Part shown: in pieces, positions 10,833 through 21,809 of the stretch
How positions within the stretch are numbered: the stretch's first letter is position 1
Layout: each line of letters opens with the position of its first letter
Source: Chelonoidis abingdonii
Lineage: Eukaryota; Chordata; Testudines; Testudinidae
Assembly: GCF_003597395.2 (NCBI RefSeq)
Contig: NC_133770.1
Location: 26,421,664-26,485,663, forward strand
Length of the DNA: 64,000 bases
Direction of reading: 5' to 3'
Program-made: the position numbers and the translations under genes
Notes under the pieces: generated by a model
What the model was told of the DNA's origin: nothing
Seen by the model: the letters and a program-made list of their open reading frames with translations, nothing else
Databases searched by the model: none

Positions 10833-11418
10833 AGCTGTGGTTTGGTTGTTACTGATGCTATCAGTCATCATGGAGGACCTTGAATGTGGGACTAGGTAAG
10901 CAAATAAAGAAACAATTATTTCCAGCTCTTGTTTTAGAATGCTCCTTATTCGTTTAGAATCCTAAAGGGTTATAGCGAGACTGTGGTGGTTAAGCCAATC
11001 TGGAGGGTCCGTGAAGCAAAGGAAATAGGGCTATTTCAACTGGATTTCCTCCATGTGTTCTTGGGTAGAATGCACTGGAGTGAGAAACCTACCATCCTTT
11101 GGAAGCATGAAATATTTATTCTCCCACAGTGATTCAGCACAGCTGCCTGGGTGGCAGGGCTGTGGACCTACCCCTCCTCATTCCCATTGCAAAGGGCTAT
11201 CACCAATATCAGTGCTAGCCTGCACAATGACTCCTGTGTCCGGCTCAGTTGTGCCTGGCTCCTGCTGAATGATACACATTTGTGGAAAGCTTCTTGATTC
11301 CACTCCTTCCTCCCTCCCTTCTTCCAGGAGATAGTCACAGTCTGGCCATCTCCACCTTTGCACTCCCCACTTTTCAACCGCATTTTACTCCACTGGTAAT
11401 ATTTTTTCTGCCTTGCAG
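10833..11418. other. Unassigned non-coding sequence upstream of an exon candidate
   Basis: No repeat recognised. The last part (11380-11418) contains the pyrimidine-rich tract and CAG acceptor of the candidate exon described next. Confidence 0.4.
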
Positions 11419-11654
11419 AGTCTGAAGTTGCTAATACAGAAACTGCAATAAGTTCTGACTCTGGTGAGCAGCAAGACAGCATCACCGATAACAAATACAG
11501 AGCCGAAGCAGAGCTAGCTGAACTGCTCAGCCAGAAAGTCAGACCTGACAATACATGCCTTAAATGTGAAACTGGGATGGGGAGGGGCAATAAACCTCAG
11601 CAAATTTCTCTGGGCTATGCTGCAGGAGACTGCAAATCTTCAACTATTCTGTAG
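11419..11654 (+). other. Possible unrecognised exon (open frame behind a good 3' splice site)
   Basis: The sequence ATTTTTTCTGCCTTGCAG ends at 11418 and is a good splice acceptor. It is followed by a frame with no stop until TAG at 11652-11654, about 78 codons, with no ATG at its start. The translation is hydrophilic and acidic at first (SEVANTETAISSDSGEQQD), then has a short helix-like segment (RAEAELAELLSQK), which looks more protein-like than neighbouring chance frames. An alternative is a 45-nt exon 11419-11463 ending at a GTGAGC donor. I do not recognise the protein, no other exons are visible nearby, and chance is a serious alternative. If real, this would be a cassette exon or the last exon of a plus-strand gene. 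Confidence 0.25.
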
Positions 11655-11927
11655 CACATCCAATGTGCAGAGTCTATCCCCAACTCCCTCTTCCCCTTCC
11701 TCCAGCCATGTCCCCAGGCAGCAGAAAGTCAACTAAGACTGTGTGCATAGTGACACAAAGTGTTCTCAATCCCCATCACACCAGGGATTCTCAATCCCTA
11801 TCACACCAGCATATCTCCCATGATTGCCCAGGGAGGACTGATTTACCTAGTCATCACGGAGCTCCATTTAGAGTTTAAGGGCCTAAGCCAACAACCATCT
11901 GAAGGAAGTGGAGAGACTAAACAAGCA
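11655..11927. other. Unassigned non-coding sequence
   Basis: Contains a local duplication of the motif CCC(T/C)ATCACACCAG at about 11771-11812. Nothing else recognised. Confidence 0.4.
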
Positions 11928-12150
11928 GAGGCTGCTCCAGGCCCCAGCATGTCAAGCGTGTGCTTGGGGTGCCATACTGCAGGGGGCGCTATGCCAGTTG
12001 CCAGGAGGATGGCAGGCAGGCCGCCTTCGGCGGCATGCCTGCGGAGGGTCCACTGGTCCCGCGGCTTCGGTGTAGCCGAGGGACCAGGGGATCCTCGGCA
12101 GGCATGCCTGCGGGAGGTCCACCGGAGCCGCAGGACCGGCAACCAGCAGC
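11928..12150. mobile_element. GC-rich hAT-type MITE copy (family of 21465-21666)
   Basis: GGCTGCTCCAGGCCCCAGCA, TGCTTGGGGTGCC, GCCTTCGGCGGC and GGCATGCCTGCGG match the order of blocks in the intact hAT MITE at 21465-21666. A hairpin centred near 12073 (ACTGGTCCCGCGGCTTCGG with CCGAGGGACCAG) forms its middle. The right terminus is not clear and no TSD was found. Confidence 0.55.
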
Positions 12151-12904
12151 ACTGCCCTCCCTAGGAGATCATGGCAGCGGCAGCATTTTCTGCTCTGTCC
12201 TGGCACCGAATGTCTTTGCCACCACAGCCAACTCTGCCAGTTGCTCCCTGTGCCTACAGAATTGAATCAGATCTATTATATTTTGCAACAACAACAACAA
12301 AAAGCCTTAAATCAGCTTGCTTTTAGATATACTTCAACTGATAGGCATTTCCATCTGTTATAATCTCAGAGCAGCAGAATATACAATGTGAGTTCTTTCA
12401 TATACATTTTATTTTAAATTGCTTAAAAGTCCCATGAAAACAAAAAGCAAAGTTCAAACATTCTTTGAGAAGTGATATGTTTCTTTTGCAGTCAAAATAT
12501 GTTCCTTTTGTGCACTTCTCACATAAGAAACAAGTTGGAGGAGGACGGCGACATGTTACAGTGTATATGCAGCTCATTGATCACTCATGGAAGTGCTTCC
12601 CATGCATGCGGCTCAGCAACCATCTCAGTATTCACACCAAGGAATAGGCTATCTTCCTGATCAGACTTGCAAGTGTTATTTGAAGTGAGATAGTTTCATT
12701 TATTTTAGAATTCCCTGACACTTAAGGCAGTAACTCCTTAGCCATGGGGATGAGGGGAGAGAATAGATATCTAGCTCATCTCCCTGCCAATGCAGGAATG
12801 GTTCATGTGATGCATTATCCAGTGTGTTGGTCTAGTCTAATTTTCAAATATTTCATAGTTTGTCTCTTGATCTTTATTTATGAAAGAGTATGCAATTGTA
12901 GGAG
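12151..12904. other. Unassigned non-coding sequence
   Basis: Includes a short CAACAACAACAA run at about 12287-12299. Nothing else recognised. Confidence 0.5.
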
Positions 12905-13138
12905 AGTAACGGCTTATATACACCGTGCATTAGTCCGTAACAAAGGGGACAAAGTGCCCACTAGTGTGTCATGCACTAATGGGCCTATGTGCACCTCGCT
13001 GGTGTGCACCAAAAGTTCCCTAGTGCATGTTAATGTACTATGCTAATATGCACTAAGAAACTTTTAGTGCATGCCAGCAGAGTTCACATGGGCCATTTAG
13101 TACACAATACATGTAAATGCACTATTAGACAGGCCCTA
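12905..13138. repeat. Palindromic repeat rich in 'GTGCATTAG' motifs
   Basis: Many copies of GTGCATTAG/CTAGTGCAT-like words occur on both strands, and the block ends in AGACAGGCCCTAA. Related sequence occurs at 39565-39715. This looks like an old fold-back DNA transposon. Boundaries are approximate. Confidence 0.45.
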
Positions 13139-13269
13139 ATATTTATGTAAATGGGAACCAGCGTGTATAATTCCCAGGCTTGTCTTACTGAATGCCACTC
13201 TTTTATTACAGTAGTGCCCTTTGGGCACAATCAGAATGGAACTGCATTTTGCTGAATGTTTTATAAACA

Positions 13270-13670
13270 TACAATTAAAGCCAATTGAAATTATTGGAAC
13301 AAAAAGAAAATTGTGAAAAAATGGCCTCTTTTCAAAAACATTTTTATGAGAAATTGTTAATCTTGTTACACATATTTCAATTTTTAAAGAAAAAATGCAT
13401 ATTTTATTTCGCTGTGGTTTTTTTCATATTTTTGTGGAAAACATTATAGTAATAATTATTTACAATTTTCAGTTACAGAAAGCAAAAAATGAAAACTTTG
13501 GATATTTTGATAATACTGATGAAATTTAAAAAAAATATTTAAAAATATCTTAAAATTTTAGAAAAAGCAAAAATTGGGTCGATTTTGAACACTTGAAAAT
13601 GAAATCAACTTTGTATTTTTGATTTTTTTCATGAAAACATAGTTTGCTATTTTGATCAGCATACATTAAT
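13270..13670. repeat. AT-rich eroded repeat
   Basis: The block is over 70% A+T with many GAAA/TTTT strings, and resembles those at 24190-24565, 31790-32230 and 45840-46110. It may be a dispersed AT-rich family, but low complexity alone could also explain the similarity. Confidence 0.35.
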
Positions 13671-15496
13671 AGATAGTCCACATACAAAAGGACTCTAAAT
13701 ATGGAAAGATTCTCTTCCTTTTCTCCACTTCATGGTTTCCTATTTCCCTTCCCTTCCTCTGCATCTTCACTATACAGACCTTCAGTCAAAATCTGCCCTC
13801 ACATCAATGTACACAACACCCATTTTAGTCACTATAGGTCGGGCATGTTTACCTGAAAGGGGAATTTAAGGACTGATACAAAGCATATTGAAATCAATGG
13901 AAAGACTTCCACTGACTTCAGTAAACTTTGCATTAGATCTTTAGCATTTCCTCCAGCCTGATCCCCTGGTGAGATGGCTGGATGCATTGATTTTCGGAAA
14001 TATTTCAGAAGCATGAGGTAATTATTTTTGAACACCATGGCAGAACAGAAATGGCTTACCCAGAATGATGCAGGTGAGTGAAGCATTTTATGGGGTCTGT
14101 AGAGTGCATGTCAGTGAAATGAAGGAGGGTATCAGTCACATACATCTGTTGGTAATTGGTTTCATGGCCTACCTCGCATATCACAGATGAAAAGCAAGCA
14201 CATATGACATGCCTTTCACTTCACTGACATGCATGTCCCAGAATACAGCAGTCCCAAATGCTTTGTTTTGGAACTTAATTTCTTGATGGCAATAAACTTG
14301 ACTTGACAAAGTATCCCAGCAGAGGAATTACGTGGCCTTTTTGTGCATCTGTGTGTGTGTGGGAAGAGAGAGAGACAGAGAACCCCATAGACTGGAATAA
14401 GTACTGTGCATGAAATTCATAGTTCATGCTCTACTCTAGTGTCAGACATGTAGATAGCTACTAGCTGCATGCTGACCATATTTATAAAAGATGCAAGTCT
14501 GAAAATCTATCCAGCAGACAGATCCTCCCAGCTCGACCTATGCTGCAGGCAGAAGATGGACTGGATTGCTTTCACTGTCTTCCCACATGCACAGTGGACC
14601 AGGAAATATAGCTCCCAAGCAATAGAACTGTCCCCACCAAAAACACATAACAGAAACAGAAGCAAGGACCAGAAAAAAAAATAGAACAGAAAATGCTGAT
14701 GCTCAAGTTTACAAATCTATTTTGTGGAATATAGATAGATGGATTTCTTCATGAAAAAGTTGAATGGCATTTTTCCCCCAGTGTTTCAACTTCACCAGCA
14801 TTTTCAGATGTCAAGAAACGCTGTAAGCTGACAGTTGAAATGCCTAAGGTAACCTAGGAAACTCCATCAACAATGATATTTCAGCCAATCTTATTAAATG
14901 TTATTTAAATTAAAAGAGATTTCCACTCTTTTGTCTATGCAATTATGCTAATTAAATTGAAAGAGAACTCTGACATTTCCAATTAGCATTTACCACAAAT
15001 GGTATATATGCAAATATAGCAGACGGTAAATACTGATTTGAGAAACCAAAATAAATTGCCTGGGATCCAGCCACAGCAACAGAATTAGACAGAAAAATAT
15101 GTTAACATTATCTAACTTTCCCCATCAAAACAGAAGTCATCTGCAGTTTATAACAGTTAGAGAAACTCTGTGTAAAACAATTTGAAATCAAAAGAAGACA
15201 TCAAATTAGAAAACAAACAAACATTAAATAACACTACAAAAATGCAATAGAATGTATAGTGTATCATAAATACAGAAGCTATTTGTTCTTGGTTTACAAC
15301 TACTAGCTAATATATGGTTGCTTTATTTTAATTAGTTATGCATCTTCAAAATTGGGGTTTTCTGATCTTTTAAAAATTTTCCAAGACAGTTTTATGTAAC
15401 TGATGGGGAAGAATTACAGTTACTCATGGTATTGAGTGATAACAATATGCATTAGCATCATTTAAACACTACTTTAAAAAAGGGAGGAGAGGCCAG
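13671..15496. other. Unassigned non-coding sequence
   Basis: 13875-13945 resembles the short 'cattgacttcagtg' palindrome. A GT/GA-rich microsatellite lies at about 14347-14382. The rest is AT-rich with no recognisable content. Confidence 0.45.
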
Positions 15497-16114
15497 ATCC
15501 TGTAGCCCCAACTAAAACCTCTTCAGCACATCATCAAGGATCTACAACCTATCCTGAAGGATGATCCCTCACTCTCACAGACCTTGGGAGACAGGGCAGT
15601 CCTCACTTACAGACAGCCCCCCAACCTGAAGCAAATATTCACCAGCAACTGCACACCAAACAACAAAAACACTAACCCAGGAACCATTCCCTGCAACAAG
15701 CCCCATTGCCAACTCTGTACATACATCTATTCAAGGGACACCATCATAGGACCTAACCACATAAGCCACACCATCAGGGGCTCATTCACCTGCACATCTA
15801 TCGATATGATATATGCCATGATGTGCCAGCAATGCCAATCTGCCATGTACATTGCCCAAACTGGACAGTTTCTACACAAAAGAATAAATGGACACAAATC
15901 AGACATCAAGAATTGTAACATTCAAAAACCAGTAGGAGAGCTCTTCAATCTCCCTGGACACTCAATAACAGACTTAAAAGTGGCCCTTCTTCAACAACAA
16001 AACTTCAAAAACAGACTTCAACAAGAAACTGCAGAATTGGAATTAACTTGCAAACTGGACATCAAATTAGGCCTGAATAAAGACTGGAAATGGATGGGTC
16101 ACTACAAAAAGTAA
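15497..16114 (+). pseudogene. PLE C-terminal coding fragment, GIY-YIG endonuclease
   Basis: The frame has no stop from at least 15497 to 16114; the first ATG is internal, so 15497 is a truncation point and not a start. Counting from 15584, the cysteine cluster CNKPHCQLC (37-45) and MMCQQC (79-84) precede the nuclease core. In that core MYIAQTGQ (88-95) stands where the family has YIG, so the final glycine is replaced by alanine. Then KRINGH (99-104), VGELFNLPGHS (117-127) and a helical C-terminus rich in Q, E and L (136-160) follow. GIY-YIG nucleases nick DNA with the conserved tyrosines, an arginine and a glutamate; here the nuclease helps insertion of the element. It is probably inactive because the polymerase is absent and the YIG motif is altered. 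Confidence 0.85.
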
Positions 16115-16379
16115 TTTTCCCTCTGCTGATACTCGCACCTTCTTGTCAACTGTTGGGAATGGGTGATGTCCACCTTGATTGCATTGGCCTCATTAGCACT
16201 ATGAAGGTAATTTTCCCTCTGGTAATATTCACCCCTTCTTGTCAGCTGTTGAGAATAGGCCACTTCCACCTTAATTGAATTGGCCTCATTATCACTGACC
16301 CCCCACTTGGTAAGGTAACTCTCATCTTTTAATGTGCTGTAATATATATTCTGCTTACTGTACTTTTCACTCCATGCAT

Positions 16380-16417
16380 CTGATGAAGTAGGTTTTAGCC
16401 CATAAAAGCTTATGCCC
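16380..16417 (+). ncRNA. Degenerate hammerhead-ribozyme-like motif in PLE tail
   Basis: The core box CTGATGA (16380-16386) is intact. Stem II GTAGG/CCCAT (16388-16392 and 16399-16403) has one mismatch and one G-U pair. The second core box reads AAAA instead of GAAA, so the catalytic G12 equivalent is lost. A short AGC...GC stem III with TTAT loop follows. Probably inactive in this copy. Confidence 0.55.
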
Positions 16418-16470
16418 AAATAAATTTGTTAGTTTCCAAAGTGCCACAAAGACTCCTCGTTGTTTTTCCA

Positions 16471-17423
16471 GAGTCTCTGGTCACTCTGGCCATAGTGCTT
16501 AGGTGGTACAAAATGCCAGATTCTGTCTGTAACTTGCCAATGTACAATTAATTCCCTTGTCAGAGAATTCATTGCTGACGTAAAACCAGAAGCCCCAGCT
16601 CCCGAATCACGCAGTCACCAACCCCTGTCAGGCATAGCGCTCTTGAAACTCTGCTCTAGTAGTCCTGTCTTTCAATGGTATTATGCCAGTGGTATAATTT
16701 AGAGCAGCCTGTTGGTTACTGGGCTGGACAATGCAAAATAAGGGAGCTGCAATCTGATTCTTGACTGCCCCACCCTTTACTCTGCACCAAGAAGAGCTCA
16801 GCCTCAGGAGGAAAGAGGTTTTGCAAGGTAAATTTAGAGCATAACAACCTGCTCTGCTACACAGCATTGCTTGTTTTCCAGTGTTTTATGGCCATTGCTC
16901 CATGTGTTCTGCTGCTGTGGAATTCACGCGGGTGCAGAATTGTAGCTCTGCAGTCTAAACATAGGGAAAGATGGGAACCTCTGCCCTTCACTCAAGCAGT
17001 CAGCACTACTGCTCCATAGTTAGTCTTGGAAGGACATTTTACTGGTAAATGTCAGTAAGCTCTAATTTAACCACATACACAAACCAACTACAAACGTTTC
17101 TATTGATAATAATTGAAATTTACAGATAGGTGAAGTAAGAAAAATGCTGCTTGAGAACTTATTAGAGTTTGATTTCAGGATAAGTACTTTGTACATTTTG
17201 ACATGTGGTATTGATTATTTGTGTTTCAGTGTTTATAAAACTTCAACTTTTTGAATCTCATTACATAATTGTGTGTCGCACCCCATAATTTTCTGCAACT
17301 GTGAAAATGTAAATCCTTAAAAATAAAAAAAGAGCTGAAAATCTGTAATTTTGCACAACTATGAAAATTTAAATGGATACAAATTGAAAAATACTTAAAA
17401 ATAAACATCATTACCATCCATCA
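16471..17423. other. Unassigned non-coding sequence
   Basis: 17280-17405 contains internally repeated AT-rich words (AACTGTGAAAATGTAAAT and AACTATGAAAATTTAAAT). This is a local duplication of about 65 bp. Nothing else recognised. Confidence 0.45.
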
Positions 17424-17474
17424 AAATTATAATAATAATAATAATAATAATAGTAATAATAATAATGATAATAA
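17424..17474. repeat. (AAT)n microsatellite
   Basis: About 16 repeats of AAT/TAA with a few interruptions (AGT, GAT). Confidence 0.95.
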
Positions 17475-17842
17475 ATCTGCCAAGCACAATCATATGCTGG
17501 GAGGTATGTCCAGCTAACACGGGGGGCAAACTCCATGTCTCAGAAGATGTGTGATTGCCTGTCAAATGAGTGGGGAGAGTCTCATCCCAGATCAGCTGTC
17601 ATTTAATCTTATGGCAACAGCACAGTGGATTTCTCTCCTTCTCAGAGAAGCGGTAAAGTACATCCCCCAACGTAGGACACCAGAATGGTATGAGGAATTC
17701 TGTCTCTTCCCTGGAATCATAGCTACTAGTGGTGCCTGCTTAATTATTGCTGTGCTGTCACTGAGAGTCGGAGTCAGTCCTAACATTATGGGTCAAACCC
17801 TGAGGTCCTTATTCAGCAGGTATTCATTTGTTACTCATAACC
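17475..17842. other. Unassigned non-coding sequence
   Basis: The 136-residue frame at 17551-17961 runs from unique sequence into the following MITE and has no recognisable domain. I treat it as chance. Confidence 0.45.
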
Positions 17843-17962
17843 AGGGCCGGCTCCAGTGTGCTTGGGGCGGCACGCCGCGGGGGGCGCTCTGCCATTTGCT
17901 GGGAGGGCGGCAGGCGGCTCCGGTGGACCTGCTGCAGGCGTTTCTGCAGAGGGGCCAATGAG
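17843..17962. mobile_element. Fragment of GC-rich hAT-type MITE
   Basis: CCAGGGCCGGCTCCAG followed by TGCTTGGGGCGG matches the left end of the MITE at 21465-21666. The right end is missing or diverged. The abrupt GC richness against AT-rich flanks supports an insertion. Confidence 0.55.
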
Positions 17963-18249
17963 CAGGGGACAGCTGTCTTCCATGACCTTGGACCCTGCAT
18001 AGAGCTCTTCATGGCTCTGTGGCTCTGTGCAAAGATGAGGGTAGTGGATGGACTGATAGAGTAATGGGCAGAGGGGGGTGGGAGCAGGGATGATGCACCC
18101 CAACCTCTTCTCTTTTCCCTCCTTTCTCAGTGGAGACTCCTCTGAAAGTACAATAATGGGAATGTAATGTGTTATTTTTCCATTGGTCCAACTCTGACAT
18201 AAAGCTCCCTCTACACAGATGCCTATTGGTGGTTCACTACTCAGTGTGA
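17963..18249. other. Unassigned non-coding sequence
   Basis: Nothing recognisable. Confidence 0.45.
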
Positions 18250-19525
18250 GCAACTCTTGATGGTTCTGACATACTCACTGAAGCTAGCAAACTGTTGTTA
18301 TAATCTGTATCTAAAAGGTGTCACACAAGATGTCCTATACAAATTGACAACATGCTGGTCCCAGCAGTCATTGCGTGATGTATGTACACAAGTTTTTACA
18401 AAGAAATATAAATATGGACTGGAATTATGTTCTTAAACTGTGTTTGACAAGAAAGGCATTAACCCAGCCTACTTGGGACAAAGGACTGTGGATTTGCTTG
18501 TCTGATCACTCTGGTTATCAGGCAGAATCAATGAAGTTACATTTACATAAAAAAATCTGTCAAACCTGACAAGTGGGGGAGAAGACAATATGGCATCTAC
18601 ATCCCAGCAGGAGAGAGAAACTTTGTCTGGGCTTACTTTTCAAAGAACACATTTCAAAGGTTTACTGGACTACAGAATGAAGGAGAGAATCCTAAGTTAT
18701 CCTTCACTTGAGGAGACAAAGAAAACCAAATGCTTTGGACTCTGTGATTGGACTAAGGACTTTCCAGCCATCCTGAAAAAAAACCCTACTATGGTGAGGA
18801 AACTTTGAACAAAAGACTCTAAGCTGAGTTTCAGTCTTAGCATATTTTCACTTTTGTTTGTAACCATTTCTATCCTTTTTACTTCTACTTGGGCTACGTC
18901 TTCACTACCCGCCGAATCGGCACATAGCAATCGATTGCTCGGGGATCGGGGAACTCCACCAACCCGAATGGAGTTGCGGAATCGACAGGGGGAGCCGCGG
19001 ACATCAATCCCGCGCCGTGGTAAGTAATTCGATCTTAGATACTTCGACTTCAGTTACGTGAATAATGTAGCTGAAGTTGCGTATCTAAGATCGATTTTCC
19101 CCCGTAGTGTAGACCAGCCCTTGGTATCACTTAACCTATGTTCTTATGTTAATAAACTTGTTAAACTAATTCAGTGCTGTGATTGAAGGGATGGGGGTGT
19201 TAGCCCCGATTAAGTTAATAAGCAACTACGTACTTCTCTTTAAAGGAGCAATGAACTTGATAAGGTTTTGTAGGTGCTACAGGAAGAGGGGTTGAGCACT
19301 GCAGAAAGATGTTTTGGGGGAGAACTTGGTACTGGAAGGGTTGTTGAGGTCCCTCTTCAAGAAGTAATTGGACAGTGGAAGCTTGGGTGAAACCTCCATG
19401 CTTGTGGACTGGCTATTGGTGTCAGAGTGGTGAGCCACAGAAGCATAGCATTCTAGGTACCCAGAGTTGCAGGGCAGGTGATGAGTGAACCCATTACTGG
19501 CCTGGGTGAACCCCAAAGCATCACA
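18250..19525 (+). mobile_element. LTR-like repeat interrupted by a MITE
   Basis: The sequence on both sides of the MITE at 18888-19122 matches, from memory, one turtle LTR-type repeat. The part just right of the MITE has GGTATCACTTAACC, a polyadenylation signal AATAAA at 19151-19156, and later GGAGCAATGAACTTGATAA and GGCCTGGGTGAACCCC. Ends are approximate and no TSD was found. There are no coding remnants. Confidence 0.45.
18888..19122. mobile_element. Fold-back MITE inserted in LTR-like repeat
   Basis: The ends are inverted repeats (TTGGGCTACGTCTTCACTAC and the reverse complement of GTAGTGTAGACCAGCCCTT). Inside, TCGATCTTAGATAC (19029-19042) and GTATCTAAGATCGA (19081-19094) form a hairpin extended by CTTCAGTTAC/GTAGCTGAAG. 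Several CG dinucleotides remain, suggesting a younger age than the surrounding MITEs. Its superfamily is not settled because the TSD is unclear. Confidence 0.75.
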
Positions 19526-21464
19526 GCAGGGAATTCTTTAAGGAATGGAGCTGGAGTTGCTGCAAAATTGGAAGGGTGTGTGGGCCAGACCCTTGCTTTC
19601 TTCTTGGGAAGCAAAATCATGTTCAAGGAATGGAAGAATGCAGAGGGAATTCAGAGGGGGAGCTGATCTCCTGTCCCTTTCATGGGTGTTACTGGGGTAG
19701 CAGTTTACAAAGTTGGCCTAATTAGAACCTCCAGATTTGTCTTTTTGTAGGGAAAAAAGATCACTCATGAAGGGGCAACAGTTTCAACACAGAGATTCTG
19801 TTCCTTCTGGCAACTCATTTTATTTTAGAATTCCATCTGAATGAAAATACATCTCTGTGGTGGAGAAGTGCAAAAGAGTCACCTGATACTGCCCTCTTAT
19901 TTACAGTTAGGTCGTGCCTTTGGGCACAATCCTGAGCAAGGGGTGGTGTGCAACCGGCACCGTTCCCGGAGCATGCCTGAGAAACGCCTATGTTAGCCTC
20001 ACTTCCTCTCCTGTCCCATTCACGTTCTGAGGGAATGTGTAAGTTACTGCACCCATTGAAAGAGTGCAGCTTTCTTGCTTTCTTCCATTGTGTTTGCTTG
20101 GCTGCTCTAGCCAGCAAGGAAAGTGGTAGAATGAAGGCTCCACCCACTCTGTGTCCTCTCCTTCTTTTTGCTCACAGTGGGGAGTATATGAGGAGCAGAG
20201 TTTGTGTTCTGCACGAGCCTGAGACCCAAAATCTGGGTCAATCACCTGAACATGGAGAGTAGGAGAGAGCCTTGATTCTTTGCTTAGCTAGGTAAGATAA
20301 GGGCACAGTCTAGCCCTTATTCAGAGTAATCCTTCAGTTTGTTAAAATCCTCATTCTCCCTCCAACTAATACATCACAGCCCCAAAGGGTGGCAGATTAT
20401 TTCATACCAGAAGGATGCACTGACTGATTGCCCCAGAAGATGTGACTTTACACAAAGGGAATGCTGACACAGCCTGATCTATAGTGGCACAAACACCACC
20501 ACTATAATTACTGAGAATTACTTATAAAAAAGCATCTGTTTATTATAATGAATACGTTTTTGTTCCTTGCAAGGCCCTTAGCTGGCAGTTATAGAATGTT
20601 GATCACAAAACTAATTAAACTACTCATCTACCCAAAAAACAATTTTTTTTGCCTAGCATTAAATGAAGCGGAGTAAAAGTACACTATAAATTATCTGTCT
20701 TCATTAAAAGAATTGTAATTTTTTGTTATTGAGCAGTAAAAACCCTTGATTTCTCTTCAGGCAGCCAAATGGGGCTGTAGTCTCTTTAACCCTCTCACAT
20801 CTCCAGCAGGCAGTATTTTCCAATATAAAGTACACATGTATTTTGTATTAGTCGCATATGTTTCAAACCCACCATCACAAAATTTGAAATGTTGACATCT
20901 TAAGTAGTGTAGAAACCCTTTCAAGAGGAGTGTGTTTCACCCAAAAGCACTAAAGTTGCTGCAAACCATTTCTTCAGTTAAAAAATAATTCTGAAGGTTA
21001 AAGTTATCAGTTCACAGTCTACAAAACTCTAGCTGGATTGTTGCCAGTTATCAATTTAGGAAGAAAAAGATCTGTCAGGACTGAAATACCTGTTTCTTCT
21101 AATAGTTTGCCATCTTGAGGCCCCTATCCAACACAGCATGTAAGTATTTGCTTTAGTGCTATGCTGGATCGGCACCTGAATAAGGAACAAAATCCTAATA
21201 AAGAAATACAGACCTGAGAAGGTTTACACAGGAGGCTTCAGCTCCCTGCAGGATTGAACCCTACATTAGCATCATATCAGCTAGATATGAAAAAGTGCTA
21301 CCAGATCATTGAATCAGCACCCTAAGACAGCAAGTTCTATCTCCGCATATGGCCACCGTAGAGGATATATCAAGTGTTAAAATGATACTACATTGAACTG
21401 TAGCAAAAGACTCTCCACAAACTCACCATTTGCTTCATATCCTCCCCTGGAACTTTGTCAAATC
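19526..21464. other. Unassigned non-coding sequence
   Basis: No repeat family or exon recognised. Frames of 60-110 residues at 19815-20262 occur on both strands in the same DNA, which argues for chance. Confidence 0.5.
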
Positions 21465-21666
21465 CAGGGGTGGCTCCAGGCCCCAGCACGCCAAACACGT
21501 GCTTGGGGCGCCAAGCCGTGGGGGGAAGCTGGCAGAGTGCCTTCGGCAGCTTGCCTGCGAGAGGTCCGCTGGTCCATCGGCTTCAGTGGACCTCCCGCAG
21601 GCAAGCCGTCGAACACAGCCTGCCTGTGCCGTGCTTGGGGTCGCGAAATGCCTAGAGCCGCTCCTG
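21465..21666. mobile_element. hAT-type MITE with exact 8-bp TSD
   Basis: It starts CAGGGGTGGCTCCAGG and ends CCTAGAGCCGCTCCTG; these are inverted copies at 13 of 16 positions. The element is flanked on both sides by GTCAAATC (21457-21464 and 21667-21674). An 8-bp TSD with CAGGG-type ends is the signature of hAT transposons. The element has no transposase and is non-autonomous. Confidence 0.9.
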
Positions 21667-21792
21667 GTCAAATCTATGCTCACCTATTTTTAAATGCCTT
21701 TTCCTTCGTATCGAGAGATTCGGACGAGGCTTTGCCAACAAATGTTTTAGTGGCTGTTCTGGATGAATTGGCTATGAGTCTCATTGTCATTC

Positions 21793-21809
21793 CCCCCCCC
21801 CCCCCCCGC
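21793..21809. repeat. Poly-C tract
   Basis: An uninterrupted run of about 16-17 C residues; length is likely to be imprecise in sequencing. Confidence 0.9.

Larger units (their letters stand above)
15492..16470 (+). mobile_element. Penelope-like retroelement, 3' part with GIY-YIG domain and tail
   Basis: This 5'-truncated PLE copy keeps the C-terminal coding region (open frame about 15497-16114), an untranslated region with repeated CACCTTC-TTGTCA-CTGTTG blocks (16135 and 16228), and the tail from 16376 with AAATAAATTTGTTAG. PLEs encode a reverse transcriptase related to telomerase and, in this branch, a C-terminal GIY-YIG endonuclease; the reverse transcriptase part is missing here. The tail contains a hammerhead-ribozyme-like core at 16380-16417. 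Confidence 0.85.

Noticed and set aside
11168..11590. 140-residue antisense frame
   Set aside because: Serine/leucine-rich frame opposite the exon candidate; no recognisable motif and no start or splice context.
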